A DNA stretch of 64,000 nucleotides, taken from positions 78,174,501-78,238,500 of the forward strand of contig CP136891.1 in assembly GCA_034359265.1 (NCBI GenBank), given 5' to 3'. Made by a program: the position numbers and the translations under genes. This DNA is from Canna indica. Lineage: Eukaryota; Streptophyta; Magnoliopsida; Zingiberales; Cannaceae. Below the pieces are notes generated by a model, which worked only from the letters and a program-made list of their open reading frames with translations, did no database searches and was not told where the DNA came from. Positions 1 to 11,250 of the stretch are shown piece by piece (the first letter of the stretch is position 1; every line of letters starts with the position of its first letter).

Positions 1-555
1 ACCCTTCAAAGACAGATCGATCAATTCCTGCTCAGAGATAAATCTGGAGAGACAGGCAGAGTCGAGCACAAAACTAGAACAATTTCTTCTCTCGAAATCA
101 AAACGGGTGACGTTGAAGTCTCCACTGAGGATAAGGCACTCATCACGACCAGCAAGCCAATCTCACAGCTCCGAAAAGAAAGCAGCCCTGCCAACCCTTT
201 TGGGAGGGTCATAGATATTAACGAAAGTATATTGAATATTCGAATGGGAATGCTCCAACTTTGCGACCAAGAAGTGGCGCCTAACATGAGTAAGAATGAG
301 ACTCCATAGGTCACGGTCCCAAATCAAAAGAAGCCCACCATAAAGACCTACAAAGTCTTTAGCAATAAAGGAGGAGCTCTTGAACCCAGAGATTTGCTTG
401 ATGTGCCTAATTGATAAATCCACAAGTCTAGTTTCTTGCAGCGCAATGATCGAGCATTTATAGTCTCTTCCATAAGTCCTCACCATATATCGCTTGGTCA
501 TCCCACCCAAGCATCTAACATTCCAGAACAAAGTAGCAACATTCGAATGGTCCAT
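1..555 (-). pseudogene. LINE (L1-type) ORF2 endonuclease domain, broken, runs off the window
   Basis: This is the N-terminal part of a plant non-LTR retrotransposon ORF2, read right to left. It encodes an apurinic-like endonuclease, the enzyme that nicks target DNA for target-primed reverse transcription. Visible motifs in order are WNVRCLGG, ALQETR (catalytic Glu), GGLLLIWD and, after a break, SGDFNVTRFD (the GDFN motif with catalytic Asp/Asn). An in-frame TGA follows FFSEL near position 165; the frame continues across it with recognisable family sequence, so this is a nonsense change rather than a frameshift. The rest of ORF2 (reverse transcriptase) would lie beyond position 1. The copy cannot be active as written. 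Lineage is inferred from the motif pattern only. Confidence 0.85.
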
Positions 556-1960
556 AAAAGAAATAGATCAACAATAAAACCACGACAAAAAATTACAGAA
601 CAGGCTAAACAAACTGGAGCTGTGACAGCTCAGCATCAACAATAGAATCTGGAGCAGCATAAACAAAGGCTAGAGCACCGACCTGGTCCTTGAGCGGAAG
701 TGAGGAAATTGAAGCTCCGATAGCGGAAAAATGAAGACCAAGCTCCACATCCGAAGAAACGGCGGGACCAGGAAACGACGACCCAGTGGAAGTTGTACCA
801 AGGATGTCAACCTAAGAGCAGTTGCCATTCAATAAAGCCTTCCTGGCCAATGCACGATGAAGGAAGTCTCTCGGAGACCCACGATTCGCCCGAATGTGCT
901 TGGTGCACCGCACACAAACTTGGGGAGCGCGACGAAGGTGACGCTTGTAAGTGGGAGAGAAATGCGGATCAGATGCGGAGCCAAGCTCGGCATTCGATCC
1001 ATATGATCCGACCCGATTAGAGCATAGAGGACCCAGGAGAGGCAATGAAGAGGACCCACGAAGGAGCACCGATCAGCCCCCACAGAAAGGGTCCGGCCCC
1101 GAGGGAATTCCAAAATTCTAAAATAAAATTAAAAAAGGTAGCCTGATCTAGAGCACCGAGCAACCAGAGGCTCGCAAACCACCATAAGAAAGAGGAGGAG
1201 AAGGGGGGGGGGGCAACCAGAGGCTCACGTCACTTCCCAACGCTGAGCGAGCATAGGAATGGCAAAATTCTAGGGCCAACCGAGAAAATGTGATGGCCTC
1301 ATTCGCTGAAAAGGAAGGTACCAAAGATGCAGGGGGCGTCAAGTGAGAGGCGGGTGGATCATCAGAGCAGATCTCCTCTGTATGAGCAAGCATGCATGAA
1401 GTGCAACGTGGCACTAACGGGGAAGGCAAGCGACGACTAATCACCAACGCCAAAGGAACACTCAGACTGCCCAGGGCGCCGGAGGAGACGTGAGTGGCCG
1501 GAAATACTAGAGATGAAGCGGGGAACCTCCAGAACGGAGGACACATACAACAGCCAATCGCGAATGAGGGGGAGAACCAGGGGGCTCAACAATAATGACA
1601 GGGCCGGAACCCGAACCTCCAGACTGACGCCCCCCCCCCCCCCCCCCCCCCCGAAGGAGGAAGGGTAGGGGGATCATCCACGTCAAGATCGTCGTCAAGC
1701 AAGGGGCCTCCCGCGTCAAAGTCCGTCAGAGCGAGAGGAGGAGAGTCCACGAGAATCCAGCGATGCCAAAAAATGCCCACCCAAACCTTGTAGCGACATC
1801 CCTCCGCGATGATGAGGACGGACAAAAGAATATGATGCAAAGACCTGACCTGCATATGAACACAGCAGGGGGAGAGTTCCGACCAATAGAGGGATCGAGT
1901 GTTGATGGCGTCAAAGGCCCCGAAAGGGCAAACAAAGGCAACCAACGCCTCTTCATGTCG
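556..1960 (-). other. Probable 5' portion of the same LINE (ORF1 region), no clear domain
   Basis: This 1.4 kb GC-rich stretch lies directly upstream of the endonuclease start on the minus strand, where a LINE would carry its 5' UTR and ORF1. Open minus-strand stretches exist (about 1586-1945 and 829-1113), and one contains VWVGIFWHRW, loosely like the region that follows the ORF1 RNA-binding fold in plant LINEs. No CCHC zinc knuckle is visible and the frames are broken. It meets Copia-derived sequence near 1965, which could be the LINE 5' end. The call rests mainly on position. Confidence 0.35.
1630..1652. repeat. Homopolymer run of 23 C
   Basis: Twenty-three consecutive C residues lie inside the GC-rich LINE 5' region; read on the minus strand they give a poly-Gly stretch. 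The length is likely to vary between reads and individuals and may be an assembly approximation. Confidence 0.9.
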
Positions 1961-1969
1961 AATCCTCTT

Positions 1970-2158
1970 CTCTCATTACTCGAGGATGCCCTGAGAGCGA
2001 TCTCGATGTATCTGGATTCCTAATACAAAAGAGGCGTCTCTGAGATCTTTCATTTTGAATTTCTCTGATAGGAATTTCTTAGTTTCGTGCAATAAACCTA
2101 TACCGATACTCGCAAGTAAGATGTCATTGACATACAAAACTAGGAAAATGTATTTGCT
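1970..2158 (-). pseudogene. Ty1/Copia reverse transcriptase fragment
   Basis: About 60 codons on the minus strand match the palm region of a Copia polyprotein reverse transcriptase. The active-site segment reads LYVNDILLAS, where the family has YVDDILLA, followed by the conserved stretches KKFLSEKFKMKDL and LGIQIHRDRS. The first catalytic Asp of the YVDD box is therefore Asn. A stop follows SQGILE, where the sequence meets the LINE region. It is an isolated fragment with no integrase or gag beside it. It may belong to the element whose minus-strand LTR lies at 4577-5083, but intervening insertions make that unproven. Confidence 0.8.
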
Positions 2159-2697
2159 CCCACTGAACTTAATGGATGAGAATCGACTCGTAATGGATGA
2201 GAAAGACCGAAGATGTCATCAACAATAGCACCTTCATGCCGGCCGAAACAAAAGAGAAGAAAACTCCTCCAACGACAGCGAACCTTGACTAGATCAGCGC
2301 CTCCTTCAGTTCGAAAACCAGTCGGCGGCCTCAAAACCAAAAGTTGCTATCGTCATTTCCATCTTCTCGGCCCCTTCCCACGATCAACATCCCGGGACCA
2401 TGTTCGTGATGAGGGGAGGTCCAGTTGATGGCATGCATACATAAGCCATGATGGGCAGACGACATAAATGAAGAAAAGAAAAGGGAAAAGAAGGAGAGAG
2501 GACGATGGTTTAACAATATGTTAAAGCATGTACATATATACTGTAAACGAAATCACGAGTCATGTACACAACTATAGGCATGTAATGATAAGTAAATGTT
2601 CGCAAACAACATGTAAAAAACCTTGATTTGTGAAAAAAATCTATAGTTCTGATGTAATTGGAGAATCATGCAATAAAAGCAATAACAATATATATTA
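2159..2697. other. Unassigned intergenic sequence
   Basis: About 540 bp between the Copia fragment and the solo LTR. The 2200-2440 part is GC-richer with short open frames on both strands that show no recognisable domain. The 2510-2697 part is AT-rich. I see no gene here. Confidence 0.5.
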
Positions 2698-4463
2698 TGT
2701 TGGCTTAAGGTTTTCAATCTTGGTCTTAATCTCAGTTTTGATGATAACAAATATGGAACTAATGTTTCATTGAGATATCTTTCAGATTCCATATCGGTTA
2801 GCGTACGACTTCCTCAATCGGAAATATCGAAGAAATCGGAAAATCGAAAGGACGTTGGTCGACGCGCCCGGATTCATCGGGAAGATAGTCTAGGTTTAGG
2901 GTGTCTAGTTTATATTATAAAATTCTCATAATGATGCATAAGAACCCAAAAATCATCCTTGAATCCCAAACCATGAAAACCCGGAAACCGTCCTAAAATT
3001 CCCTAGGGAGCTCCTAGGAGGGCTATATGACCTAGATCGTTTCTTAACATAAAAAATGACGGTAATTATTCCTTGAGTTAAAATTGGATAATGAGGTAAT
3101 TTTAAGGATTTTTTAGAAGTCTTTAGCCTACCCTTATTTGACCCGAAAAATTAGAAAAGTTTCGTTATTCAAAAATTTGTACTATACCCTAAAAACTAGA
3201 TTTTGATTTTTTAGATATTTTTATTGAATCCATTTGGGGGGTAATCCTTATATAACATTTATGTTTTAAAGTTATTTAAATTAAAGTTAATAAATATTAT
3301 ATAAGTAGACTTAGTGAAGACGGAACCAAAATCAAGCAAACAAAGCAAAAAAAAAAACTAATGTAGTCTATCTAGTTTCGGTCGACTGAATGCTGCCAAA
3401 AACTGGTAATAGGCCATTCGATCGACCGAAGTTTGCTAGAAAGCGACAGAAGACTACTTCGGTCGACTAGTCAATCGACCAACCAAGGCCAAAATCTGGT
3501 AGTGCGTGCGTCGGTCAACCAATCGGTTCACCGGATTGCGGATCGCAGAATCACGACTCTGGCGGTCGACCGATCAGAGCGGTTGGAGCGCAGAAAGCCA
3601 ATGGTCGTTGGGCGATCGATCGGTCGATCGACTGGCATGCGATCGAATGATGAAAATAATTAGTTTTTCGCCCGTTGACGCGCCGTTTGGCTGAGGGGTT
3701 ATAAATACCCTTCACCTATCTTCTTCAATCATTCTTAACAATTAATCCAACACTCATTGAGCCATATTTTGATGATCCTTGAGCTTGATTGAGCCACCAT
3801 TCTTGATATCCCTAGCATTGATCCTTCAACTCCTTGAGTAAGGCCTTGGCTTCATTGATTCACCATCAAAGGCATCAAGAGGAAGCTAGGAAACTTTGTT
3901 GTGGAGCTAAGTATTTTATTATTTGATTTATTACTCCATTTTGTGTTGTATTTTCTTGTTATTTCATTGTATTTGAGTTCGTGTAAACCTAGAGTGCTAG
4001 GTTGATTGAGTAGGTGGTTGTCTTTGTGTTTGAGGCTTAATTCCACCGGTGTAAACTTAGTTTACTAGGATTAGTTTTTGTTATCCTTAGGATTGAGGTG
4101 AGAGAGTGCTCTCGGTAGGAAGACGGAGACTTCCAGGTATGAAAGTGCCTTCGGTGTGAGAGCAGAGACTCTCTGATGAAAACATCCTCGTTGTAAAGGA
4201 AACAAGATAATCTAGTAAAGCTAGTTTAGAAATCCTAAGCGGGGTGCTTAGGTAGTTGAGTAGGCATTGAGGCCGAACCACTATAAATAATTATGTTAGT
4301 ATTGATATTTTGTTTGTCTTTATTGCTTCATATTTATTGCTTCCTTTTGCTATTAATATCGTGCTTAGTCTAACTAATCAAAAATGATTAAAACCGAAAT
4401 TATGCGATAAGATTAGTTAACACATTCTTCATCCCCCCTCTAGTGTGGTCATTTCACCCAACA
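2698..4463 (+). mobile_element. Solo LTR (TGTTGG...CCAACA), 1766 bp
   Basis: The segment begins TGTTGGCTTAAGG and ends CACCCAACA, giving TG...CA ends with inverted TGTTGG/CCAACA tips. Flanks are TATTA on the left and TATGA on the right, a five-base target duplication with one mismatch. It is homologous to the LTR at 62328-63799 over its start (GATGATAACAAA near the 5' end), its core promoter and its 3' end (CCCCCTCTAGTGT). A TATA box TTATAAATAC lies at 3699-3708. Just upstream, 3370-3640 is rich in GGTCGACCGA-like palindromic motifs. No internal domain is attached, so this is a solo LTR left by unequal recombination. The Copia assignment is inference. Confidence 0.85.
3699..3708 (+). promoter_or_regulatory. 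TATA box of the solo LTR
   Basis: TTATAAATAC sits in a block (CTGAGGGGTTATAAATACCC) conserved almost exactly in the second LTR at 63127-63136. Transcription of the retroelement would start about 30 bp downstream. Confidence 0.65.
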
Positions 4464-4561
4464 TATGAATCCTCGTAAAATAGTGCACAAGCATCTTGAA
4501 CATGAGTAGTAAATTGAAATCCGAAGTAAATTCAAAGATTTCTCAATGATTCAACATGTAA

Positions 4562-4574
4562 GGTTTTGATACCA
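4562..4574 (-). other. Primer binding site (tRNA-iMet type) of a minus-strand LTR element
   Basis: The minus strand reads TGGTATCAAAACC, close to the canonical TGGTATCAGAGCC complement of initiator tRNA-Met. It sits two bases inside the LTR end at 4577. This fixes the orientation (LTR to the right, internal region to the left) and marks 4464-4576 as the 5' leader of the element. Confidence 0.65.
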
Positions 4575-4576
4575 AT

Positions 4577-5083
4577 TGATGGAAAATTATAATTGGAATT
4601 TAACCTATGTCAAGAATCATACATGTTAAATCATTAAGGAATACTATAAGCGGAAGCGTACCTGAGTCCATCGTCGGAATTTGGGAGACAGGGGCAGCTT
4701 TCCAAGCCAATGCACGTCTCTAATTTGGGAGACGGAACCTTTATGATGTCTCTAAATAATGGGGCTTCTGAGATAGGAAATAAGTGCATGACCTAGGGAT
4801 CATAACCCCTCTATTTGTAGTGAAAATCTCAGGTAATGATAATTTTAATTTCGTCCATCATAAAATTAGAAATTACTCCTAATGGTATCTATATAATAAA
4901 TTCTCATATATTTTGAGATTTCATGGGCCATAAATAAATAAATAATTAGATCACTTAAGATTTGGATTGTTAATTTTGATTGCGACGAATGCACGCCTAT
5001 TGATATGCATGTGTTGACCCACAGGAGATTATTAAAATAATCTAACAAGAGCTCCAACTGAAAGATTAGCAACAGAGACAACA
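4577..5083 (-). mobile_element. LTR of a minus-strand (probably Copia) retrotransposon, 507 bp
   Basis: Read on the minus strand the segment starts TGTTGTCTCTGTTGC and ends AATTTTCCATCA, with TG...CA ends. A tRNA-iMet primer binding site lies immediately inside, so this is a 5' LTR. The internal region to the left is cut after about 110 bp by the solo LTR at 2698-4463. The Copia RT fragment at 1970-2158 has the same orientation and could be part of the same element. No second LTR is seen. Confidence 0.6.
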
Positions 5084-5112
5084 TCTTAGATTAGCATCTT
5101 GGGGGGAGAGTT

Positions 5113-6445
5113 TTTTTTAGAAGAGAACACTTGTATTAAACCAAATTAGGATACAAGAAGGGGGGAGAAGGGATGTAAAAAAATATGACGGTGCTAACGC
5201 ACCAAAAAAAATAGAAGCTAGCAAGAAGGAAGGACAGAACTAGATACAAGATTAAAATACATAGTAGCCTCAAAAGCGAGGATAGAGCAAGGTTTTGCAG
5301 ACCAGTCAAAGCAACATTGATTGCGCTCGTGCCGAATTTTCCACCTCCAAACCATAATGAGTAAGTAAAGTCTCTTCTTCTGTATCAGGGACCCATTCCC
5401 CGAACTCTGCCAAGGACAGAACTCAAGTGGAAAATCAATCGTTCCTACAATAGCTAGGAATAAATCCAATCCCTCAATAGTGTAAATGCACTTATTGAAG
5501 AGATGATCATGAGTTTCGCCTTCAGCATCACACAACGGACAAACATGATCTAGTTGGACATTGTGCGAGATCAAACGGTCCTTTGTTGGCCGTCTATTTC
5601 TGTTAATGATCCAATTGACAATTGAAATAGCTTAAGGACAAGTACTTTGCCTAAGGTATTTAGCAGAAGGATCTCTGATACCTCTAAAGGTGAGCATTTT
5701 ATAAAGAGAGTTTGTAGATAAAACCCCATTAGAAGTTCATTTCCAAGTTAAAATATCCTCACCAATGTTTGATAAAATAAGATCCAAAATACGAGCCAAA
5801 TCAGTCAGCCTTCCCAAGGGCACAAAGTTAGTGAACTGAATGCATGTTCCAACCGTGAGGATCACCAACCTCATTATGCACCTTAGCATCATGAATAAAA
5901 ATGTTCTGATCAGAAGCAAAAAGGAAGATCTCGGGGAAGACAAGAGCCACAAATCCAAGGATCCAACCAAAGTCTAATAGAACATCCATACCCAACTTGA
6001 CAAGAGATGGAGCTCTGAAACACCTCTGTGCATTTCAATATACTTCTCCAAACTGGAGAGAGATAAAAGGAGGCAGTGTCCAATGATAAACACATTGTTA
6101 GGGTGCAGCATCCTAACAATGTACACACAAAGATTTTCATTCCCAACCAAGAGTTTTCAGAACAAAGATCCCAACTTGGCGGCATTGTGTGCATTGATGT
6201 CAAGGATGCTAAGATCGCCATGCGATTTAGACCCAATGATTGTATCCCAATTGATCAGGCACCTTCCACGAATGTCAACTTCTCTCAAACATGTCAAGAG
6301 AAAAGTTCTTCTTTTGTCTATCTGCTTAGTAACCCATTTTGGAGCTTCGAAAATAGAGATGTGAGAGGCTTGCTTGGTAAGCACACTATTGATAAGGGTG
6401 CGTCTACCTGCTCTAGAGAGGAGCGCCCCCTACCAAGAAGCCAAT
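5113..6445 (-). mobile_element. 5'-truncated LINE (ORF2 C-terminal region, zf-RVT), broken
   Basis: A minus-strand non-LTR retrotransposon remnant. From its 5' side (about 6445) it carries the region after the reverse transcriptase: a SRAGRRTLINS-like stretch, ISIFEAPKWVTKQIDKR, and GRCLINWD. These are split between frames, so several frameshifts are present. Near 5218-5574 lies the reverse-transcriptase zinc-binding domain with CPLCDAEGETHDHLF and a following C. The 3' end is an oligo-T on the plus strand (5113-5120), i.e. the poly-A tail. Reverse transcriptase and endonuclease are missing by 5' truncation, the usual result of incomplete reverse transcription. It is non-functional. Confidence 0.8.
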
Positions 6446-9400
6446 AGCTATCAAACCTCACAATAATGGTTGACCAATTCTATTACGTCCCGCCTAGGTT
6501 TATCCCTATATAAGAACCCTCACCCAGGAGAAACGCAATTAGCAACAGAACAACAACATAATAAGTGGACTAAAATTTAAATTACAACCAGATTCCAAAG
6601 CAATTGTTCAACAAGAAAATAAATCATGAATGTTCAACAGTCCATATGAACAAAGGAATTCCAAAGTTTAGCCAAAGAGTCTAATCAGTCCAAAAGTGAA
6701 TAGAGTGAACAGTTCAACTAGTAAAATAGGAAACTAAATATTGTGCGGAAGACGTCTCCTCCTCCAAAACTCTAGCTACCCCATAATGAAATGCCGTCAT
6801 ACCTGAGGATTTGAGGCAAAAATAACAAACATCAGCAGAAAGCTGAATAGGATTGCAACAAGATGCTATGATATCATGTATACAACGGAAGGTATTGTTC
6901 AACGATTTATTTAATGCATCCACACCAATCAACTATGTCAACTAGGTCAATTATTATCTACATGAATATATGGTCATAGGCCCAATCAAGAGCGTAGTGG
7001 ACATTGGGTTTTCCCCGCACTCTCGCACCCCGAGAGTGGCACCTCAAGCCCGCTCCAGCTAGAGATGCGACTATCCAAAAATGGTAGTCCGCCGACGTCT
7101 AACACCTCGACGCCGCACACGCACCCCGTGTGGTAAATGGGTGATCACCGGTGTCACTTGCCCTACACCTTGGGCAATATATCAATAGTGTCCAGGGCTA
7201 TCGCCCAACAGTAGGTCAACTATGCATCGTATCAACAACTACTCTACTACAACTCAACTAATATAATGCTAGTAGTCATGTCATCATGTATGAATTAAAT
7301 ATATAAACAACAACATAAGTCATGCTACGTCTATAATAGCATTCTCAACTAATATGCAGATAAAAACATCATGTTGGCAACATGTATCAACAAAATATGC
7401 ATAAAGAGCTCAAACGACAGTAGATATCAATTTTCAACGGAATAGAACAACAAGATATATTTCGACATAGGATAATAAACGATCTAGGATGAGGTTCACC
7501 TTGACAACAGCTACAACAATAGAACAACTCGGATAGAAACCACAAAAAATGAATAAAATAATATTTTCCGATGCGGCACGATAAATGAGGCAATAAACAC
7601 ATACTGATTTCAAGATCTGAAAGCCAAATGGCGAAACTGACCACACCAATGGATTCGGGGCGCCGAGTAGGTATAAAATCATATATATTATGATTATTTT
7701 GACCCACAAAAATCTCAATTTAATATTCCAATATTAACAATATTTTAATTTAATCTTTTAATAACTTTCTGTTACAATACCTGTAACAGTGCTATGAATG
7801 ACTATAGCTGTTACCAAATCAAATATAATATCACACCGATATATATAATATAACATTGCTATAATTACAACACCACAACTTAAATAATACCACTTCTAAA
7901 TATATTATATAACCTTACTACCACTAATCTAACACTAATATAAAACATAGCACCGGTATATACTACTCCGCCCTTTCATCTCCTCCCTCGCCCGATGGCT
8001 CACCTACGCCTCCTTCATCCCACTGTCGCCGCTGCCACAACCGAGCGAGCGACGAACTGGGCGGCGCGATCTCCGACCGGCGAGGATGGTTCACCGATTG
8101 AAGCCACCGCTCATCGCCGCCGCCACTGCGGACGAGCGGTGGTGAATAGCCAGGGGCGACGTCCCCCAAACTGGGACGATCGCACCCCTTGCGCGGCCGT
8201 CTACAGAATCCTACCCGACGGCGAGGTGACGGTGCTATCGCCAACCTGATCCAACCAGACAAGGTCGTCGCCGGTCTCTCACCGCCAAATAGCGACTCAT
8301 CGTCGCCCATCGCAATGCGATGACTTGCAGCGGCAAAGCTCGGCCGCCCCATGGGTCGAGGTGACCGCATGCCACTGATCTCGCGGCACTTCAACGGCAT
8401 GGCTCCTCTGCCTTGCTGAGTGCCGCGCCCACAGCATCCTCGTCGCCTACGCAGTCGCTACTCGGCCGACCACACGATCCGACGACGAGAAACTCAGAGA
8501 AAAACACGAGACATACAATCCCTGAAACATCGCGGAATCACAGATCGACGACAAAGCAAAACTCAGAATCTCATCCTATGAACAGTGTACCCTATGCGAA
8601 GGAAGAAAAGATAGGACGAAATTCTACCGGAAAACTCCTCCGAACTCCAATAGGAGCCTTCTCACAGCCGCCGCCTCACCGCCGACGCCACACACCTACT
8701 ACCGCTACAGTGATCGAAAGAGGAAAAAGAATTAGAGAGGAATTAGGAATAATTAAATAGGATTTGCACTTTTGCAAAAAGACCCCCTGAGAAAAATATT
8801 TACAATTAGGTTCAAAATTTTCAAAGCATAACAAATCCTGCTTCAGAGGTGAGCCAGTGCGGAGTGGAAGTACCAAGTAGTCAAGAGGAAAAGAGCTACC
8901 TGGCAATTTAGAATGGTCGTCAGGTTTGAGCTGATCAGTTGGAGGCGAAGGCAAAGGTGCGGAGGAGGAGGAGGAAGAAGTAGGGATATGATAGGCCACA
9001 TTAATGGCAATGGTCAGGCCTGACCTGAGAAAGAAGTAGGGTCTGCGATGCCTCTGTCCACACTTCTAATTTTCTAGTCTTGTATTAACCGTTGCAATAT
9101 AATGAACGCGGAATGCAAGTTGATGAAGAAGATGAATGTGCACAAGACATGCATGGTAATATAAGAAAACCTACGTGATTGGCTTGTGCAGGGACTTAAT
9201 TTCAGCCTAAGATATGGGCAAACTACTTCAAATGCAAGCTGGGCAAGTTTTTGCTTAAGCTACTTGGATTGCAACTACTTAATTGAGCTTAGATATGGAT
9301 TAAACTACTTAAGGGTAATATTAGTTGAGTACCCGAATTGTCATTCTTTGTCGTTAGTATTAATTATAACCAACACTCATTTAAAAATAAATCAATCCCA

Positions 9401-9650
9401 ACAAGAAAACATATTTAATTAAAAATATTTAAATCAAGCCCAAGAAATTTAATTATTCGAATCAAAATTTGGAGAGTACAAGCTCTAGAAAAACATCGCA
9501 AGGGCAGAGAGAAAAACTTATATTCCTAAGGAATATGCATGATTAAATGCTACATATTCTTAGGCGCAGGAGCCAAAACATAATATATATGTATTATAGT
9601 AGATACAGAGATAGTTTAATGGCAAACAATATTGCTTATGAAATATAAAG
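6446..9650. other. Long unassigned region, partly LTR-like
   Basis: 3.2 kb without a gene I can support. 6960-7240 is GC-rich and resembles the middle of chromovirus-type LTRs on the minus strand in style, but I could not find both ends. 7240-7960 is AT-rich. 7965-8470 is sharply GC-rich with open frames on both strands and low-complexity proteins, like a captured or retroelement leader sequence. 8840-8990 on the minus strand contains YLVLPLRTG, faintly like the LINE YLGLPLR motif. 9540-9650 matches the 3' flank of WAK copies 2 and 3. Confidence 0.4.
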
Positions 9651-9702
9651 TTACCTTGGGTATTTCTGCGACAACATGATTCATTCTCCATGCTATAAAT
9701 CC

Positions 9703-11250
9703 TTTTTTTTTTTTGAAATATAAGCAATTGTATTCAATTAAGAGGGTTGAGAGCATACAATAAGAGGGAGAGAGAATAAAACATGAGCAAAAGATAAAAC
9801 AGAGGAAGAAAGTCCCCAAAAGAAAGAACACTACAAGATCATTGAATTACATGCGAAGGCCACCATGGTAATAGCTAGAGATCTATAATTTGAGAGCACC
9901 ATCTCAAAATATCTCTTATTCCTCTCACATCATATGAACCAACTCCACACCAATAGGATCCTTGCATTTTTAAGGTTATTTTCGAAGTGTAGAGCATTCC
10001 CATCATCGAAGAAGAAGCTCTGAGTGGGTAGAAGGGAATGCCCAGCTGACTAAGAAAAAGGCGCCATGCATTTTGAGCATAGAGGCAGTCAAAGAAGACA
10101 TGGTCATGGGTCTCATCATTCCCATCACAAAGTAGGCAATTCGTCGTCGTGGAGATCACCCCTCGGCTTGCTAACACGGTCCGTAGAGGAAGCCGTTTGC
10201 GCTTCCATATCCATCCATAGATTGCGATTTTTGGTGGAAGCTTTCTTTGCCAAGTGAACCATTGAAGGTTGTCTTCTATGCCCTTATAAACCAGAATTTG
10301 GTAGAGAGACTTTGTGCTGAACATCATTGAGTTAGACCATCTTCAAAAGATTACATCCATCCCCCTAGTGTCTTGGATTCTCTCTAGCTTTCTTGCCAGC
10401 TGTTGAACTTGAGAGATGTCTATGTATGTTGTAAAAGAAATGTTCCATCCTTGGAATCTCCCCTCACCATCCAGGATTCTAGCATCGGCAATGCGGATAA
10501 GCGGTTGGGTGGCGAAGCAAAATAAGTGTGTGAAGGTCAGCCAAGCTGGTGCTCCCACACCAAGGTTCCCTCCAAATCTGGATGTCAGCTCCATTGCCGA
10601 CCTCGTAGGTGAGGCCTGCTCTGAATATGTCATGAAGGTGTAGAATGCTCTTCCATATCGGTGACGCATGTCGCATCTGTCCGCTATCGAACCAAGCTGC
10701 CCTTCCTCCCAAGGTCCCCTTTAAGATGTCAATCCATTGCAAGTCCGATCTTGTGATGAATTTCCAAAGCCATGAGCCCAAGCGCACCAAGTTTTGTTCT
10801 TGCACTTTAAGGATTCCGAGCCCACCATCCTTGCGAGGCATAGTGGCAGTATCCCAGTTGACTAGGCACTTTTCCTGGCATGTTGTCACGTCTACACCTA
10901 CCCAAAAGAACTTCCGACAGCGACTGTCAATCTTCTTAATGACCCAGTTCGGTGCCTTGAAAATGGATAACATGTAGCTGGAGTAGCTTGTGATAGTACT
11001 GTTCACCAAAGTAAGTTACCTTGCTCGCGAGAGGAGCCGCCCTTTCCATCCAGCAAATCTCCTGTCGTTCCTTTCTAGGAGGTTATTCCAGTCATCTTTG
11101 TGCAAATTTCCAATACGCAGCGGTAGACCCAGATATTTAATGGGGAAAGCTCCTGGTGCACATCCGAGGAAAGTAGCAGCTGCAAGAGTGAGGCTTTGGT
11201 CCCCGCTCAAGTGCACCACACAGGTCTTACTAGGATTAGCTTGAAGTCCC
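9703..11250 (-). mobile_element. LINE fragment inserted in the last exon of WAK copy 1
   Basis: A 5'-truncated minus-strand LINE of about 1.55 kb. Its poly-A tail is the T run at 9703-9714 and its 5' end is near 11250. It encodes, with frame breaks, the end of the reverse transcriptase region (AFPIKYLGLPLRIGNL, WKGRLLSRA), FKAPNWVIKKIDSRCRKFFW, GKCLVNWD-like and GGLGILK motifs. It ends with the zinc-binding domain CLLCDGNDETHDHVFFDC near 9960-10140. WAK sequence resumes on both sides (CTATAAATCC left; TTGATAAGCTTGATCAAT right). Relative to copy 3 about nine bases are missing at the junction and no target duplication is visible. Confidence 0.85.

Noticed and set aside
7963..8400. 145-codon minus-strand frame in a GC-rich island
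   Set aside because: Low-complexity Arg/Gly/Pro product, with an open frame also on the other strand, no recognisable domain and no supported splice sites.
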